Source: Carallia brachiata (taxonomy: Eukaryota; Streptophyta; Magnoliopsida; Malpighiales; Rhizophoraceae). From it: a stretch of 64,000 nt of DNA. The notes below the pieces were generated by a model that was given only the letters and a program-made list of their open reading frames with translations, did no database searches and was not told where the DNA came from. The position numbers and the translations under genes were made by a program. The stretch's first letter is position 1. Each line of letters opens with the position of its first letter. Shown one piece after another: positions 47,004 through 58,798 of this stretch. The stretch is from positions 1,056,181 through 1,120,180 of the forward strand of contig JADCRB010000024.1 in assembly GCA_021464245.1 (NCBI GenBank), in the 5' to 3' direction.

Positions 47004-49460
47004 CTACTTCCCAAGCAAACGTTGACCTCGTTGATTTGCACCTCTAACACGGAAATTAAGCTCATCTACATCATCCAGGAAGGCATCCAGGGCTTTGGGT
47101 TGACTGAAAAGATTCGAGAACAATACAAATGTAAGCCAACCGTAGACAAAAATAGCAAAAGACAGCTGGTTCAGGCACAAAACGTGGTAACTAGAAGGTC
47201 ACCAATTTTGGCAGTAGAGACCAAAAGGAAAGCAATACTGATTGCTTTCCGTGAACTGACCTGTCAAGTTCAGACCCCATGTCAACAGCCATTTCCTTCA
47301 GCTCTCCCAACAGATTACTCAAATCTGTGAGTGCATCATCTTGCTTTGCTTTCTCCAACTGTTAAACACAACCAGGAGTGGATGTCTATCACGAAATGGA
47401 ACAATCACCATAATACAATCTCCTAAATAATTTCAGATATCAAGGAACATTAAATGGATTGTATGCTTCCATTAAAACTTTAACAAAATAAAAACAAACC
47501 TCAACTTTCTGAAGTGCATTGGTTGGTTCAGACGAAGGAATCTGTGTCTTTGACTGCCCCTTGGGCACAGGATTGAGACCCAGCTTCTCCCTCTGGTCCA
47601 GATGGGCAGCCCTCCTGCTTGATATATTATCTGAAAACATAAGGAACCATAAATATTGCTATTGTTAACACTTAACAGAATGAAAAGCATCATTCTTGGG
47701 ATTTTAGTTGCTCAGTTGTATGTCTTAAGTTTTGTGTGCTCTGATATGTACTACTTTCCAATTTACTAAAATTGTTGTTTCCTCTTAATGAGCTTTTCCT
47801 CATCAAAAAGGAACGAAAAATTATACGAGAAAAGCATCTAGATAATCCTACTTTCAAGGTAAAGTCATCTCAACCTTATTCCCTCCTTCTGTGGGTTATG
47901 TATCCTATGCACATATTACCCACTTGTAAAAATGGGAATTCAATAAATCTATTCATCATGTCAAGTACACACATATTTATAACCTGTTGTGATGATGGGA
48001 CCAGTTATGGCACGAGTCTTCTTTGGCTTCCAAGTCCTAGAGAACATGCCCCCAAGATTACCCAAAAGCTTCTCACCCTGAAATCAGCACGAAAATAACA
48101 ACGAAAATGTTACTTTAACTCTTAAAGAAAAAAACAGGCGTCCTAGTGCACAAGACTCCTGCATTGTGGGATCTAGAGAAGGGCAAAATTTACTTCTTGA
48201 AGGAAAAAATATACAAAAAAAAAAAAAACATTCCATGGATATCAGTATCCAGAATTAATTCAACAGGAAGCCTTGGGTTGCAGTGCCCTTGAGCAACCTT
48301 GTAAACTGTAACATGTTTAATGTGTTAGACCAACTCCATAGCTTGACCGAAGGTATCACTTCTCAAATAGCTAGAGGCAACGTGGAATACCAGATGCTAT
48401 CTCATTAACTCTCTCTCTAGGTTCCCCTCCCCTCTTTCCCCCAACATTAATCTCTATTAGGCTTTCTCATAGTTTTCCTCTCATTTTTCCTCATTAAACC
48501 AACAATAGAAAGGTTTGAAGATTTTAGTTGAGTAGTGAAGGCCATAACACCAGGAAGCTTGATAAGGCAAAGATAATAATGCCTTGAATAGTACATGGCC
48601 GCTTTTTTGAATATCTCTTCATGTGTTTCCAAAATCAACTCTTTCCTAACAAGAACAATTTGGGCTTATTTTGATCCTTAAACTAGAGATGCTAATGACC
48701 TGGGGCCATATGATGTTAAAAGAAGGGATATCTCTCAAGCTCACGCTTTTGTGAAAAAGAACCATTTATATCAATGAAACACTTGAGGTGAAGTAACGGA
48801 CATAAACATCTCACCAATTAGCAGGCAAGAATTTATACAAAATAATGGGAAACCAAGTAATAAAATGTATAAAAAATAATAATAATAATAACAAACTGGT
48901 GAAATAGAATAATTCTTCTAACACATTTCAAATTCATATTTAGACTTGGGAAAACAGGCCTTACCCGACTAAGATTGTGATCCACCTCGACAGCAACATC
49001 ATGAGTCCTGGTAATTTGCTCACCCTGTTGATGCAAGGTAATCAAAGTTTTGGTTGCATCCTCTCTTATTTCTTCAGCAATCTTTAGGCAGCCATTGACT
49101 GACTTTGTAGTCTCCTCAGCTTTGTAGACAGCATAATCCTCCAATTCTTGCACTGATTGGTTCTCTACTCCTCCAAAGTCGCGGAAATCATTCCTGTACT
49201 TTTCCTTTGCCGCTGAAGTGAGAGAATATGAAGATGAAGATCGTGCTCCTCTTTCTTCATCACTAGCAAAAGGATTAGTGCTAACACTTGGTGTCATTCA
49301 AATTTGGTTCTGAAGATGTCTTTCTCGGTGGGTTAAGTGTTTTCTTAGCGTCCAACTCATCATCAGAATCAAAAGGGTTAGAAATGGAAGGAGCAGGGTA
49401 TTCTGTGTCAATCTTGTTATGCTTCGCACCCTTTAATGGAGATTTCCTTGAACCAAACAT
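47004..49460 (-). CDS. SNAP33: SNAP33-type SNAP25 homolog, Qb+Qc SNARE, one frameshift
   Basis: Five minus-strand coding exons: 49460-48965, 48077-47984, 47630-47500, 47358-47261, 47103-47004; 305 aa after correction (Arabidopsis SNAP33 has 300). Begins MFGSRKSPLKG, then a disordered Ser-rich leader with NPFDSDDE and NPFASDEE motifs. The Qb SNARE helix follows FGGVENQSVQELEDYAVYKA and runs to the exon 2 end (DHNLSR). The linker has GEKLLGNLGGMFSRTWKPKK. The Qc helix is in the last two exons and ends FRVRGANQRGQRLLGK. SNAP33 pairs with syntaxins such as KNOLLE and SYP121 in cytokinesis and defence secretion at the plasma membrane. One extra base, probably an A at plus 49297-49298, shifts the frame in exon 2. 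Confidence 0.94.
48138..48190 (-). repeat. Au-SINE-like end, opposite orientation
   Basis: Plus strand reads GGCGTCCTAGTGCACAAGAC, TCCTGCATTGTGGGATCTAG and AGAAGGG. This resembles the reverse-orientation Au end (AGTGCACAAGGCTCCCGC..CGGGGTCCGGGGAGGG) with transitions. It lies in SNAP33 intron 1. Confidence 0.5.
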
Positions 49461-50661
49461 CTTCTCCAGAAGTAAAGTTCCTCGTTTAAAGAAGCAGCTA
49501 ATGAGTCCCAATTATAATTCCTGCATAAATGAATTAACAACAAACATGTGATAATTATCCTTAACCTTACTGGCAAACAAACTGAGGTGATTTCAGTCCC
49601 CAATGAAAACATAGGAGCTTAATTTGAGAATAAATTGTTAGGATTTGTCAGATAACACAAAAATCAGGACTTGGAAGAGGAAAAGATAACAAGGCCAAAC
49701 AACAGCATACCCCGGGACAAGGAGTAGGCATTTGAGGACAAGATCATTTGAAAGGAAGGTGGAAAATAAAATTGAAACCTAAAAAGTACATCCAAAATTT
49801 TCCAAGGGGAAAGGTTGGCATCACATCGCGAGAAAAGCAGTGAGTTTATGTGCCAAATTCAATCTTTTTCTTCAATTTTTTACGTAGTTCAATAGTAATG
49901 GCGTTGCAGAATATTTTGAGCAAGAATTATGAAAAGAATCGAAGGTCAAAGCAGAGAGTAAAGAGAATCACTGGCAATATATTACAATATCACTTGATGG
50001 GGCCGTTTCTTTCCCGGACCATTCCAAAACCCAGAAGCCAAACAAGAACATGTACAGTCAAAAGTTTTCAAATTTCACAATTTTCTCAGCAACCAAACAG
50101 CACAATAAAAGGGTTTCTAAAAAAGGAAAAGAAACGGGGAAAAAGGGAATAAAACCCACGAAAATATCAACAAAAGGGTCCCTAAAAGTGGTGATCACAG
50201 AGCTTAAAAGTATATAAAAGGATCAAATTAAAGCACAGAGAGAAAGAATAAGAAGAAGAAAAGAATCGACCTTGCGATAGCTAAAAATAAGGCAACGACA
50301 AATAACAGTAGAATTAAAAAACCCAGATTAAATCAGTTATAAAGCGAACAACATTGATGGGGGAAAATAAAAAGAAGTCCGAATATATTTCGCCCACCTG
50401 ATAAACGCCGAGAAAAGAAAAGAAATTTCAGGCCAAATCCAATGCAAATTCCAAGGAATCTATTCGATTTAGTGAGAGAAGGAGAGAGGAGGAGTAAATG
50501 TGATTATAAAGAGAGGAGAACGGAGCAAAGGGGCACCAATTCAAAGCGTGTCGAAGTGCTGCAAACGAAGTCTTGAGAGCGGAAACCGGCAAGAAAATGC
50601 CTGCGTGACGACTATTATTAGTAACCCAAGTGGGCAATGGGTTTGAAAAGAACGGTTCCAC
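49461..50661 (-). promoter_or_regulatory. SNAP33 5' UTR exon, leader intron and promoter-proximal region
   Basis: On the minus strand an untranslated exon at about 50660-50402 ends at TTTATCAG|GTGGGC. The likely acceptor is near 49506 (GGACTCATTAG), about 45 bases before the SNAP33 ATG. Leader introns are common in this gene family. A TATA-like CTTATATTTT (minus strand) lies near 50668-50677. All of this is inferred from consensus only. Confidence 0.45.
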
Positions 50662-52305
50662 GCTGGGAAAATATAAGGCTTTATTTTGACTTTTCTTTTT
50701 TTCTTGTTTTTTTTTTTTTCAATTAAATATAGTTCTAGAGGACCTTGACAAGTTCTCGTCCCTGTCGATTGGTAAGACTTGGAATTTCCAAAGGCATCAA
50801 GCTTCTTAACAACTTCTTTGAGTCGAGACGAGATTTCGGCTGATAAGTTACATTTAAAACTTTAGTTAGAATGGTATATACACGTTTCAAGACTTTATTT
50901 TAAAAAAATATTTTAAATTTCAGTCCTGACATAAATGTGATATTAATAGATATATTTTCAAATGCAAATGGATAAATTGAGCGGCGTAATAGTTGTTGCT
51001 GAATATGAGGTTAATCCCTCCTCATACCCATTTATTAACAAAAAAAAAAAAAATCTTTAAAATAAAATTTAGTTTTTTAAGGAATCAAATATGAAAAAAT
51101 AAATATACCTATTGGAAAATTATGAGTTATTTATGTCGTGCATAACCAATGGACCCTAAAATTTCTAAAAGAAACATGAATAGAGTCGATTTTTTTTAGA
51201 AAAAAATTATTAAATAACGAGCACATGATATGAATTGGTTTTTTTTTTTTTTTTTAGGGCATACTATAGTTAAAGTCTGGTAAAAAGTGGAGGGCGAAAT
51301 CTAAAGTTTGAAGTTCTCCGATAGAACTTTATTTTTTAGCTAATCAAGAAAAAGTTTTAATCCATTACATAGGGTCGTGACTTACAAAAACTATTCGTTA
51401 TCATGTCCAAAATCACGAAATTTTCATCAACGCACACAATGGTACTAAACATACGCCCTTAGGGTTTGCTTCTCCAATAGAGCCCAATCTTCCTTCACAA
51501 GAGTATAGGGTAGAACCGAAAAAACAAAAGGAACTCTGATATTGAAATGGGATGCCAAGAAGTTTCGGTTCACCTGTCAGGTGCTGGAAAATTTTTAATC
51601 TCATGCACAGCTTCAATCCGATCTTAAAAGAATCTAGAGCGTCCGAACAAGGGCGTAACGACACTGCATCCAAATCAGTAGCGAAAGTTCCAGGAAAAAC
51701 AGTTCCAAGTATTACAATAGACAAATCCTGCACGCTCAAGCTTTGGCATTTGGCAATGTAGCTAGGGAGGGTGAAAAAAAAGAAGTAAAGGCCAAGATTA
51801 AACAAGGGAAAGCTTGGAGTGATCACTAACTTTGTCCACTCGCTGTAAACTTCATCAACGAAAGGTGTTCAACAGAATCAACACCCATTAACCAAACGTG
51901 TCAAGGACAAAAGGAGTAAGTATATCTCCATGCGCGAGAAAATATGTCACAACAAATCACCGAAGACACCCTGAAGTCAATGTGCTCAATCAACCGCCAA
52001 ATCATATGCAATCTCTTCTTTGATTGGAAAATGACACACAATTAAATAAATGAAAGATGAATAAATAGAAAACTACTATTTCCATGGATTTACACCAGCT
52101 GCCTTTTGAACTAATCTACATTGGGGGCATACCAACGTCTATGTTAAGTTGCATTATGTTCCAGCCAAAACTGGTGGAAGCACTCTGTTTCTGCATCTCT
52201 CAGGGATAAAATTTTATGGCACCAAAAATATGGTGACCCAGCAGTGTAAGTCTGTCAGACATTTTGTACTAGTCCATCAATGGTATATGTAATGTACACA
52301 TTTGG
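50662..52305. other. Spacer, one unexplained 137-codon frame
   Basis: Mostly AT-rich. The stretch 51413-51826 is more balanced in composition and open on the minus strand for 137 codons, but matches no family I know. Nearby sequence up to about 52030 also has a less AT-rich texture, perhaps an old retroelement fragment. Confidence 0.4.
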
Positions 52306-55300
52306 CTAGAAATCGGCGTGCAGCACCTGAAAAACAAAATTTGCAAAGTTTGGGTCCCCAGAGGACATGCTTCATGACATATGTGACCTTGCAGACTTAG
52401 ACATGTTTCAGTCTCAAACAAAAGAATCCTTCTGCATAAATACGCAAAAATAATATGGTCAGCACATATACAGCTGAGATATTGCAATTCATACAGTAAA
52501 AAAAAAAAATTCAGGCTTTCATACTCCTCCAATGCAGCTAACAACTTGTACTTGCCAGCTGAAAGACCATAGTGATGATAAAAAAGTCATGAAACACACC
52601 ACAAGTAGTTGAGACTCGTGTTTTGTTAAGTCAAACTCAATACATGGCTAAGTACCACCAGTGGATAGAGTAATCCACCATGGCAAGGAGATCAATGAAA
52701 GGCAAGGCTCAACATGCCAGAAGACAGATAAACTTTTATCTGCTTTTATCTATGAGTTATACATCAAAATATATATACCTAGTGATTTGAAAATGCCTAG
52801 TCTAGAACTGGATATATACCTTCACGACCAACCTAAAACAGCCAAAAACACTTTTAAGGAATTGGTGTTTTTGTACAACAGAGCATAAAATCACATTAAG
52901 AGAGCTGGGTAATTCACATAGACTGTAGAATAGAAAGATTGAAAAGGCACAAACCTGAACCAATAACAAGGGATGGAACCGTACAGTTCTAATGAAGTGA
53001 ATTGCTATTCTTCATGTAGACACCTAACAGGCAAAAGGTTTCTTTCAAACCTTTTGAATCTTGATTGCAAAAGCAAGAAATTTTTCAGAAATTCAGTGGT
53101 CCCCACTTTATGTGAATAAAGAACTACAAGATCAAAGAAGACACCAATACATTACCTGTGCCTCTAATTCAGAAATTCTCTGTAATGATGCTTGTTCAAT
53201 GCAAGCACGACGCTTGCACTCTTCCTCAAGCAAACCTGTCATATTGTACCTCAGCTCGGCCATTTCTTGTGCTAGGTCCTCAGCTTCCTCCTTTGCCTTC
53301 AATTTTTCCTCTCAATTCTTCCTAGTGGATTTTGCAAGTCAACCGCCGTAAGTTATTTAAAGCTATATAACTCAAAACTCTTAAAGGAGAATTCAGTTCC
53401 CTGTAATCAGACTTAAGACCCCGTTCTAGATATTAACACTTCATCCAAGAAAAAAGCAAGTACCTTAAGCTGCTCCACAAGAATTTCATAATCACTTATC
53501 TGATGTGAATTCTTTCCATCTGCTCCTTCAAGCTCGAATATGGGCTAGTATTTTTGCCACCTTTGAGAAGACTGAACAAAGGACCTCTCTGTTTAACAAT
53601 TAACATTGATGCATTATTGCAGAAAAAACGAACAAAAGACAGCTTCTTTAAGGAAAAAAATAAACATAGTAATTAATAAAGGAACAAATCAAGGCCTAAT
53701 TCTACCAGGCTACAACAATTTGGACTGAAGGAAACAGAATTCTGAAAAGCACATCATCAGTGAGGCCTCTGAGGCTAGAATATCTTATGTTTCATCGGAA
53801 TAATTAAACCCAGAATTTTCAGATTGAAGGCATGAGTACCCAGGGCCTTAACATTACCATACAAGGCAGCCATTAGAGTTAAACAGCATGTAGCAGGGAG
53901 AATTAAAGAGTATAAAATTTTTTGATCATCTTCTTCATTCTCATTTTTTGGTTCAGGAGGAGGGGGAGGTGTGCATTTTTGAAATGGTTCTTTTCCTAAG
54001 TGTTTAATGACGTTCTAATTCAGCATGTCAAAACTTGACACATTCATCTGAATTTTTTTTTTTTTTCTTTTAAGATCAAACTAAACTCTTATATGTTTGT
54101 GGTATAGAACATGCACGACAATAAGAAAATATAATTCAGTTTGCAGAATTGAAAGCAAACATTACATCAGCAGGTCAAAACGTAATAAACAATTACAAGT
54201 GGAGAAACATTGCTTTTAGTATCCCATTCCTTTTTAATAACTTAAATGGAATCAATCTAAGGTATCGAGGAACCGAGATTCCTAGGCAGCTATTCAAAGA
54301 AGTTCTCTTGATCCACGCTAAGGAGAGTCACAATTCATTAAAAAAAGAACAAAAAGGTTGATGCTTAACTTAAATATCGTAAATTGTCTTCAGAATACAT
54401 GATAATTTATATCAATATAATCACCAAATCACTGGAAGCGTCTCTTCATCAAATCTTTTGCCAAGATAATAGGAAGTCTAACAAGGTGTAAGTTATATGC
54501 TTATCATGGCAGAGACATTAGGAGAAAGAAAGAGGATCTTTTTCTAAAAGAAACAGTTGCCCAGCATGACACAGTTTTAAGATGAATCATAGAGCGTATT
54601 TACCTCATTTCCGTAGATATGACACTTTTGTTCTCCAGTTCACTAAAGTATGCCTGAACGTTAAGCTGTGACCTGTTGGCATTTTCCAGCCATTCTTCCA
54701 TTACCTGAAGAAATATTCTACTATTGACTTCAGAGGCAACAAGCTTCTCCCTCAATACTTTAGTTTCCTTTTCCAAATATTTTATGACATCTTCTGCATC
54801 ATGAATCTGACTCTCAAACTTCTTGATCAACCCATTCATGTTTTTATTTGCACGAGCTGTTTCTTCCTGGATTTTTTTAGCTTCAAAACAAGCCTGCTCC
54901 AAAGACATTACATCGAGCTTCATACTCTCTATTTCACATTGAGAATCTAAAGTTAGAAATGAAATTGACTCCTCCAGTTTGTCAATGCACAAAGCTGAAC
55001 TGTGCAGCTCTGCTTCTTTGCTCTTCAGTTGCTGTACCAACAATAAGCACTCTGAATTAGCATTTTTCAGTTCCTCCTCTAAGAGGCCAACCTTTGCCCA
55101 TAAACCTTCCATGTCTACTAATTTTAACTCAAGGTATTGTACATGCTCTTCCAGGTTACAAACTTGTGCATTCCTTACATTTAATTGATCCTGCAGGTAA
55201 TCTGTGAGGGAATGTTGTTATCTGCTTAATCCAGTATAACAGATCAAAAAAAGATTAGTCTGGCAAATTAATGCTAAAATCTTTATCTGCATAGCTACAG

Positions 55301-56288
55301 ATTTCTTTTGGGTAATCTTTAGACAAAACCAACCTCCTGATGGAAATATACAAATGACTGACCAGCACCTATGGCTACATTATTTCCAATAATTAATTCA
55401 TTACAAAATTCCTAAGAGGAAATCAAAATTTAGAGTTTATGAGTATAAAACTATAAATAAGTAATATTAGCATTGCAGTTAAATATGTCAAAAGCGAAGT
55501 TTAAACTTGAATGCAAACCAGCAAAAATTTTGTTGATAACATGGAGCAAGAATCTTTACCTATCTCTTGAGAGCAATTCAAGAGCTCTTTTTCTAACTCC
55601 TGAATGTGCTTCCTGTCCTCACTATGAGCTTCTGATAACGATTTCACATGAAATTCCAATGCCTATGCCACGCAAACACTTAAACCAGATTATATCACGA
55701 ATGCTTGGTATTCTTTCTGTTTACTTTTATATTCTTACAAAAATATTGCAATCTAAACAGGTAGTTTAGATTCTAAATACGCATACGAAAAACAAAGGAA
55801 AACACTTTCAGAAAAAGGAAGCACTAACGTTCTGCCACTAAAACTAGCTTATCAAAATATATCTTAGCTTTCCGGAGGAAAATTACCCTAATCAGTTCAA
55901 AGCTCTGCGATTGTGATTCTTTCAACGCGTCCTTTTCTTTCCGAAGCTGCCACAAAATCATAGAAAACCAAAAAAAAAAAAAGTTTACTTAATTTCTCAA
56001 AAAATCTACAAAAACCAAAAATATCTCCTGAATCAAACTAGAACTATCAGAAAAACTAAATTTCCAAAAAATTAAAAAAAAAAAAAAACACACAATCCTC
56101 AGAAAGAAAGCATCACAAATATTTAGTTGAAACAATAAAAAACGTAGAATTAATAATGCAAAAAAATTAGGGAGATAAAAAAAAGAATTCAATACCTCTC
56201 TGGATCTGGACTCAATCCGCAAAAGTTCTTCAACGCCAAAGCAATTGTCACTATCACTCCTCGAGCTGCTGCTGCTGCTGCTCGGCAT
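52306..56288 (-). CDS. Plant coiled-coil protein of unknown function, several frameshifts
   Basis: Minus-strand exons: 56288-56196, 55946-55887, 55662-55560, 55201-54604, 53588-53464, 53321-53156, and a tentative last exon 52326-52306 (VLHADF stop). After corrections about 390 aa. The start is MPSSSSSSSRSDSDNCFGVE, followed by almost uninterrupted heptad-like coiled coil (ELEKELLNCSQEI; LEEELKNANSECLLLVQQL; LAQEMAELRYNMTGLLEEE). Databases commonly label such plant proteins myosin- or USO1-like; I know no tested function. Frame breaks: two one-base deletions in the 125-bp exon (near 53502 and 53537) and a GA loss or one-base gain near 53308-53313. The C-terminus is the least certain part. Confidence 0.78.
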
Positions 56289-58748
56289 TCTTCAGCAAGC
56301 ACGCGAGCAAATCACAGAGAACGGAGAATTTGATGTAGGATCGACGATTATCTTAATAACAATCACCGTTGGAAGAGGGATTCATAATATTTATTTTCAA
56401 AATAAAATTGAAGGAATTGAGCGTTGGAGTTGGAGATTTTTTAGGGTTTGCGATTAATCCGAGACAAATCTTTTGAATTTCAAATTTAAATCCCCCCGCA
56501 CCATCATTATTACGCAAATTGAAAAAGCCAGCGTCCTTCACCCTAATGGCTGATTTCGGTCTGCCAACGATTGCACCTGACACGCTGACAGCAATAAACA
56601 AATGGACAGGCATTAGTTTTATTTTAAATACAAAATATTTTATATTATAAAAATAATATTTTATTGCTATTAATGTGTAGAAAATAGAATTAATCGCAAA
56701 ATTTTTTTTATATATTATATAAAAGTTCATCAATACAATATTATATATTGTGTAAATTATTAAGACTCGATCATACAAAAAGTTGTTTTTATAATATTTA
56801 TATTACAACAGTCAGTATATTTTATAATTAAAAAATATAAATTAAAAGATAATGATATTTTTTTATTTAATTTTTTATAATTACAGTTAAATAAAATATA
56901 TTAATATTATAATATAAATATTATATAAATAATTTTTTACATATTTATAAATATTTATTGAAATCGTTATTTATTTTGTATACTCATAAATATTTACTTG
57001 AAAAATCTAAAATTGTTGTTCGTATTGGCGAGTGGAACTACAGGCGTGCAGGTCGAACTCTTAAAATAAGTAATGTTTACAAAAAAACAAAAACAAAAAG
57101 AGACGTTTGAAGCACCGAATCCAAAAGCAAGAATTCAAAAATGTAGAAAGATGACGTTGTAATAGAGAAAAAAGAAACAGTACATTATTTTTCACATAAA
57201 AAATGTGTTTTTCTTTTCAAAATTTTATTATATCTTTTAATGAGTATTATGTGTTAATTACACTTATGAAATACCCACTACCGTATATCTATTAGGTTTA
57301 AAAATATAATATCTTGTATTGTGAACAAAAAAACCTTAATCTAATCATATAGTATTGTTTTATTTGTTAATTGATTATTCTCGTTATTATAAAAAAAAAT
57401 TAAAATTTCACCTTACGAGTGAATTTTCGAAATACACACATCGAGCTGAATGAAAAACATTTTGTTCTTTTTTATACGAAAATGTAATATTATTTTTAGT
57501 ATTTTCAAAATGTTTTTTAGTAGGCGATGTTTGCGTTTGTGTTTGCGACTTTGCGTTGTGAAGTTAAAAAAAAAAAAAAACTTTGGGAATCATGTCAAGT
57601 GGAAATATCTCTTCTATACCAAATATGCATCAATTGAATGATTTTGTTATTAATTATGCAATAAGTGAAGGATAAATTTGTGTATTAACTAGTAATTAAA
57701 AAAGTTCTCTATAGTTTTTTTTAGTTAATAAAAAAAGATATTCATGAATTTCGTTTATTATATTTGTAAATTAAAATTATAGTAACTCTTATTTTTGAAT
57801 ATTTTGTTCAACTACCTTCGTAGAAACAAACTTATTATCTAAATACTATAAATTTGAATGAATTTCTCATACTTCGTTAAAGAATAGTAAATTCATATAA
57901 ATGCGCACAACTTTTTTGCTCCGACAAAAAGGTTCTCTACAGTAATCTTTAAAAAATCGGCTGTTTTTATTAATCCAATTAATACTGAAATTCCACCCAA
58001 AAAAAATATGGAGAATCTTGTTAAAAATCAATTAACTTTCTTTTTAGTCTTGTGAAAAAATCATAGTTCATAATATACATATATATTTTTTTGGTGCAAT
58101 TCATAGTATATATATAGAAAAAAGAAATTAATAAAAAGTTAGATTCGATCCTCTATATTTTACTTAAATATGCTGTCAAGTAACCCAAAAAGAGATGAGT
58201 TTCATACATATGTATATGATTTTTTCTTATTACATTTATATATGTTTTTTTGTGTAATTGTGAATATTTTTTGTACAACTATAGATAAAAAAATATGTAA
58301 CAAAAAAATAATAATATTTTTTTATATATTTTTTATCATTATAATTATATAAAATATACATATAATTACATAAAAATAATTACGTATAAAGACAGTTAAG
58401 AAAAATTATATACCAAAAATATTTTGTCGAAAGAGATAGGGAGTCGTCCCGCGCTTACAACAACGCGGTTTTGGTCCATTGGGAAACTCTCCCGTATTGT
58501 CAACAGCTAATGCCTAAACGGAAAATGTCTGTCTTAGTTTGGCTCCGTCCTCGTCCAGTCAAAAATAAGAAACTTACCAAAACACCCTTAAAAAAATCCC
58601 AATTTCAGGTTTTGTTTTCTTTTTCAAGTTCAACGTTCAACGTTGTTTTTGGTCTGCGTTCACATTCGTTTGGTGATAATTTTATTGAAACATAAAAGGA
58701 AAAACAAAAAAACAAACTAGAATTGATAAAGCAACTATTAGAAAGAGC

Positions 58749-58751
<3 letters not shown>
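56289..58751. other. Divergent AT-rich spacer between coiled-coil and LRR genes
   Basis: Shared upstream region of two divergently transcribed genes. Very AT-rich from 56620 to 58400, with no ORF above 141 codons and none with domain features. The only GC-richer part is about 58440-58560, close to the LRR gene. Confidence 0.55.

Positions 58752-58789
<38 letters not shown>
58752..58789 (+). repeat. GA dinucleotide tract in the LRR gene 5' leader
   Basis: About 19 GA units end ten bases before the ATG at 58799. GA/CT tracts in plant leaders often bind BPC/GAGA-type factors, but a regulatory role here is inference. Likely length-variable. Confidence 0.85.
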
Positions 58790-58794
<5 letters not shown>

Positions 58795-58798
58795 GAAG

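Noticed and set aside
56353..56778. 141-codon minus-strand frame
   Set aside because: Lies upstream of the coiled-coil gene in AT-rich DNA; composition (Ile/Tyr/Asn) is typical of random AT-rich frames.
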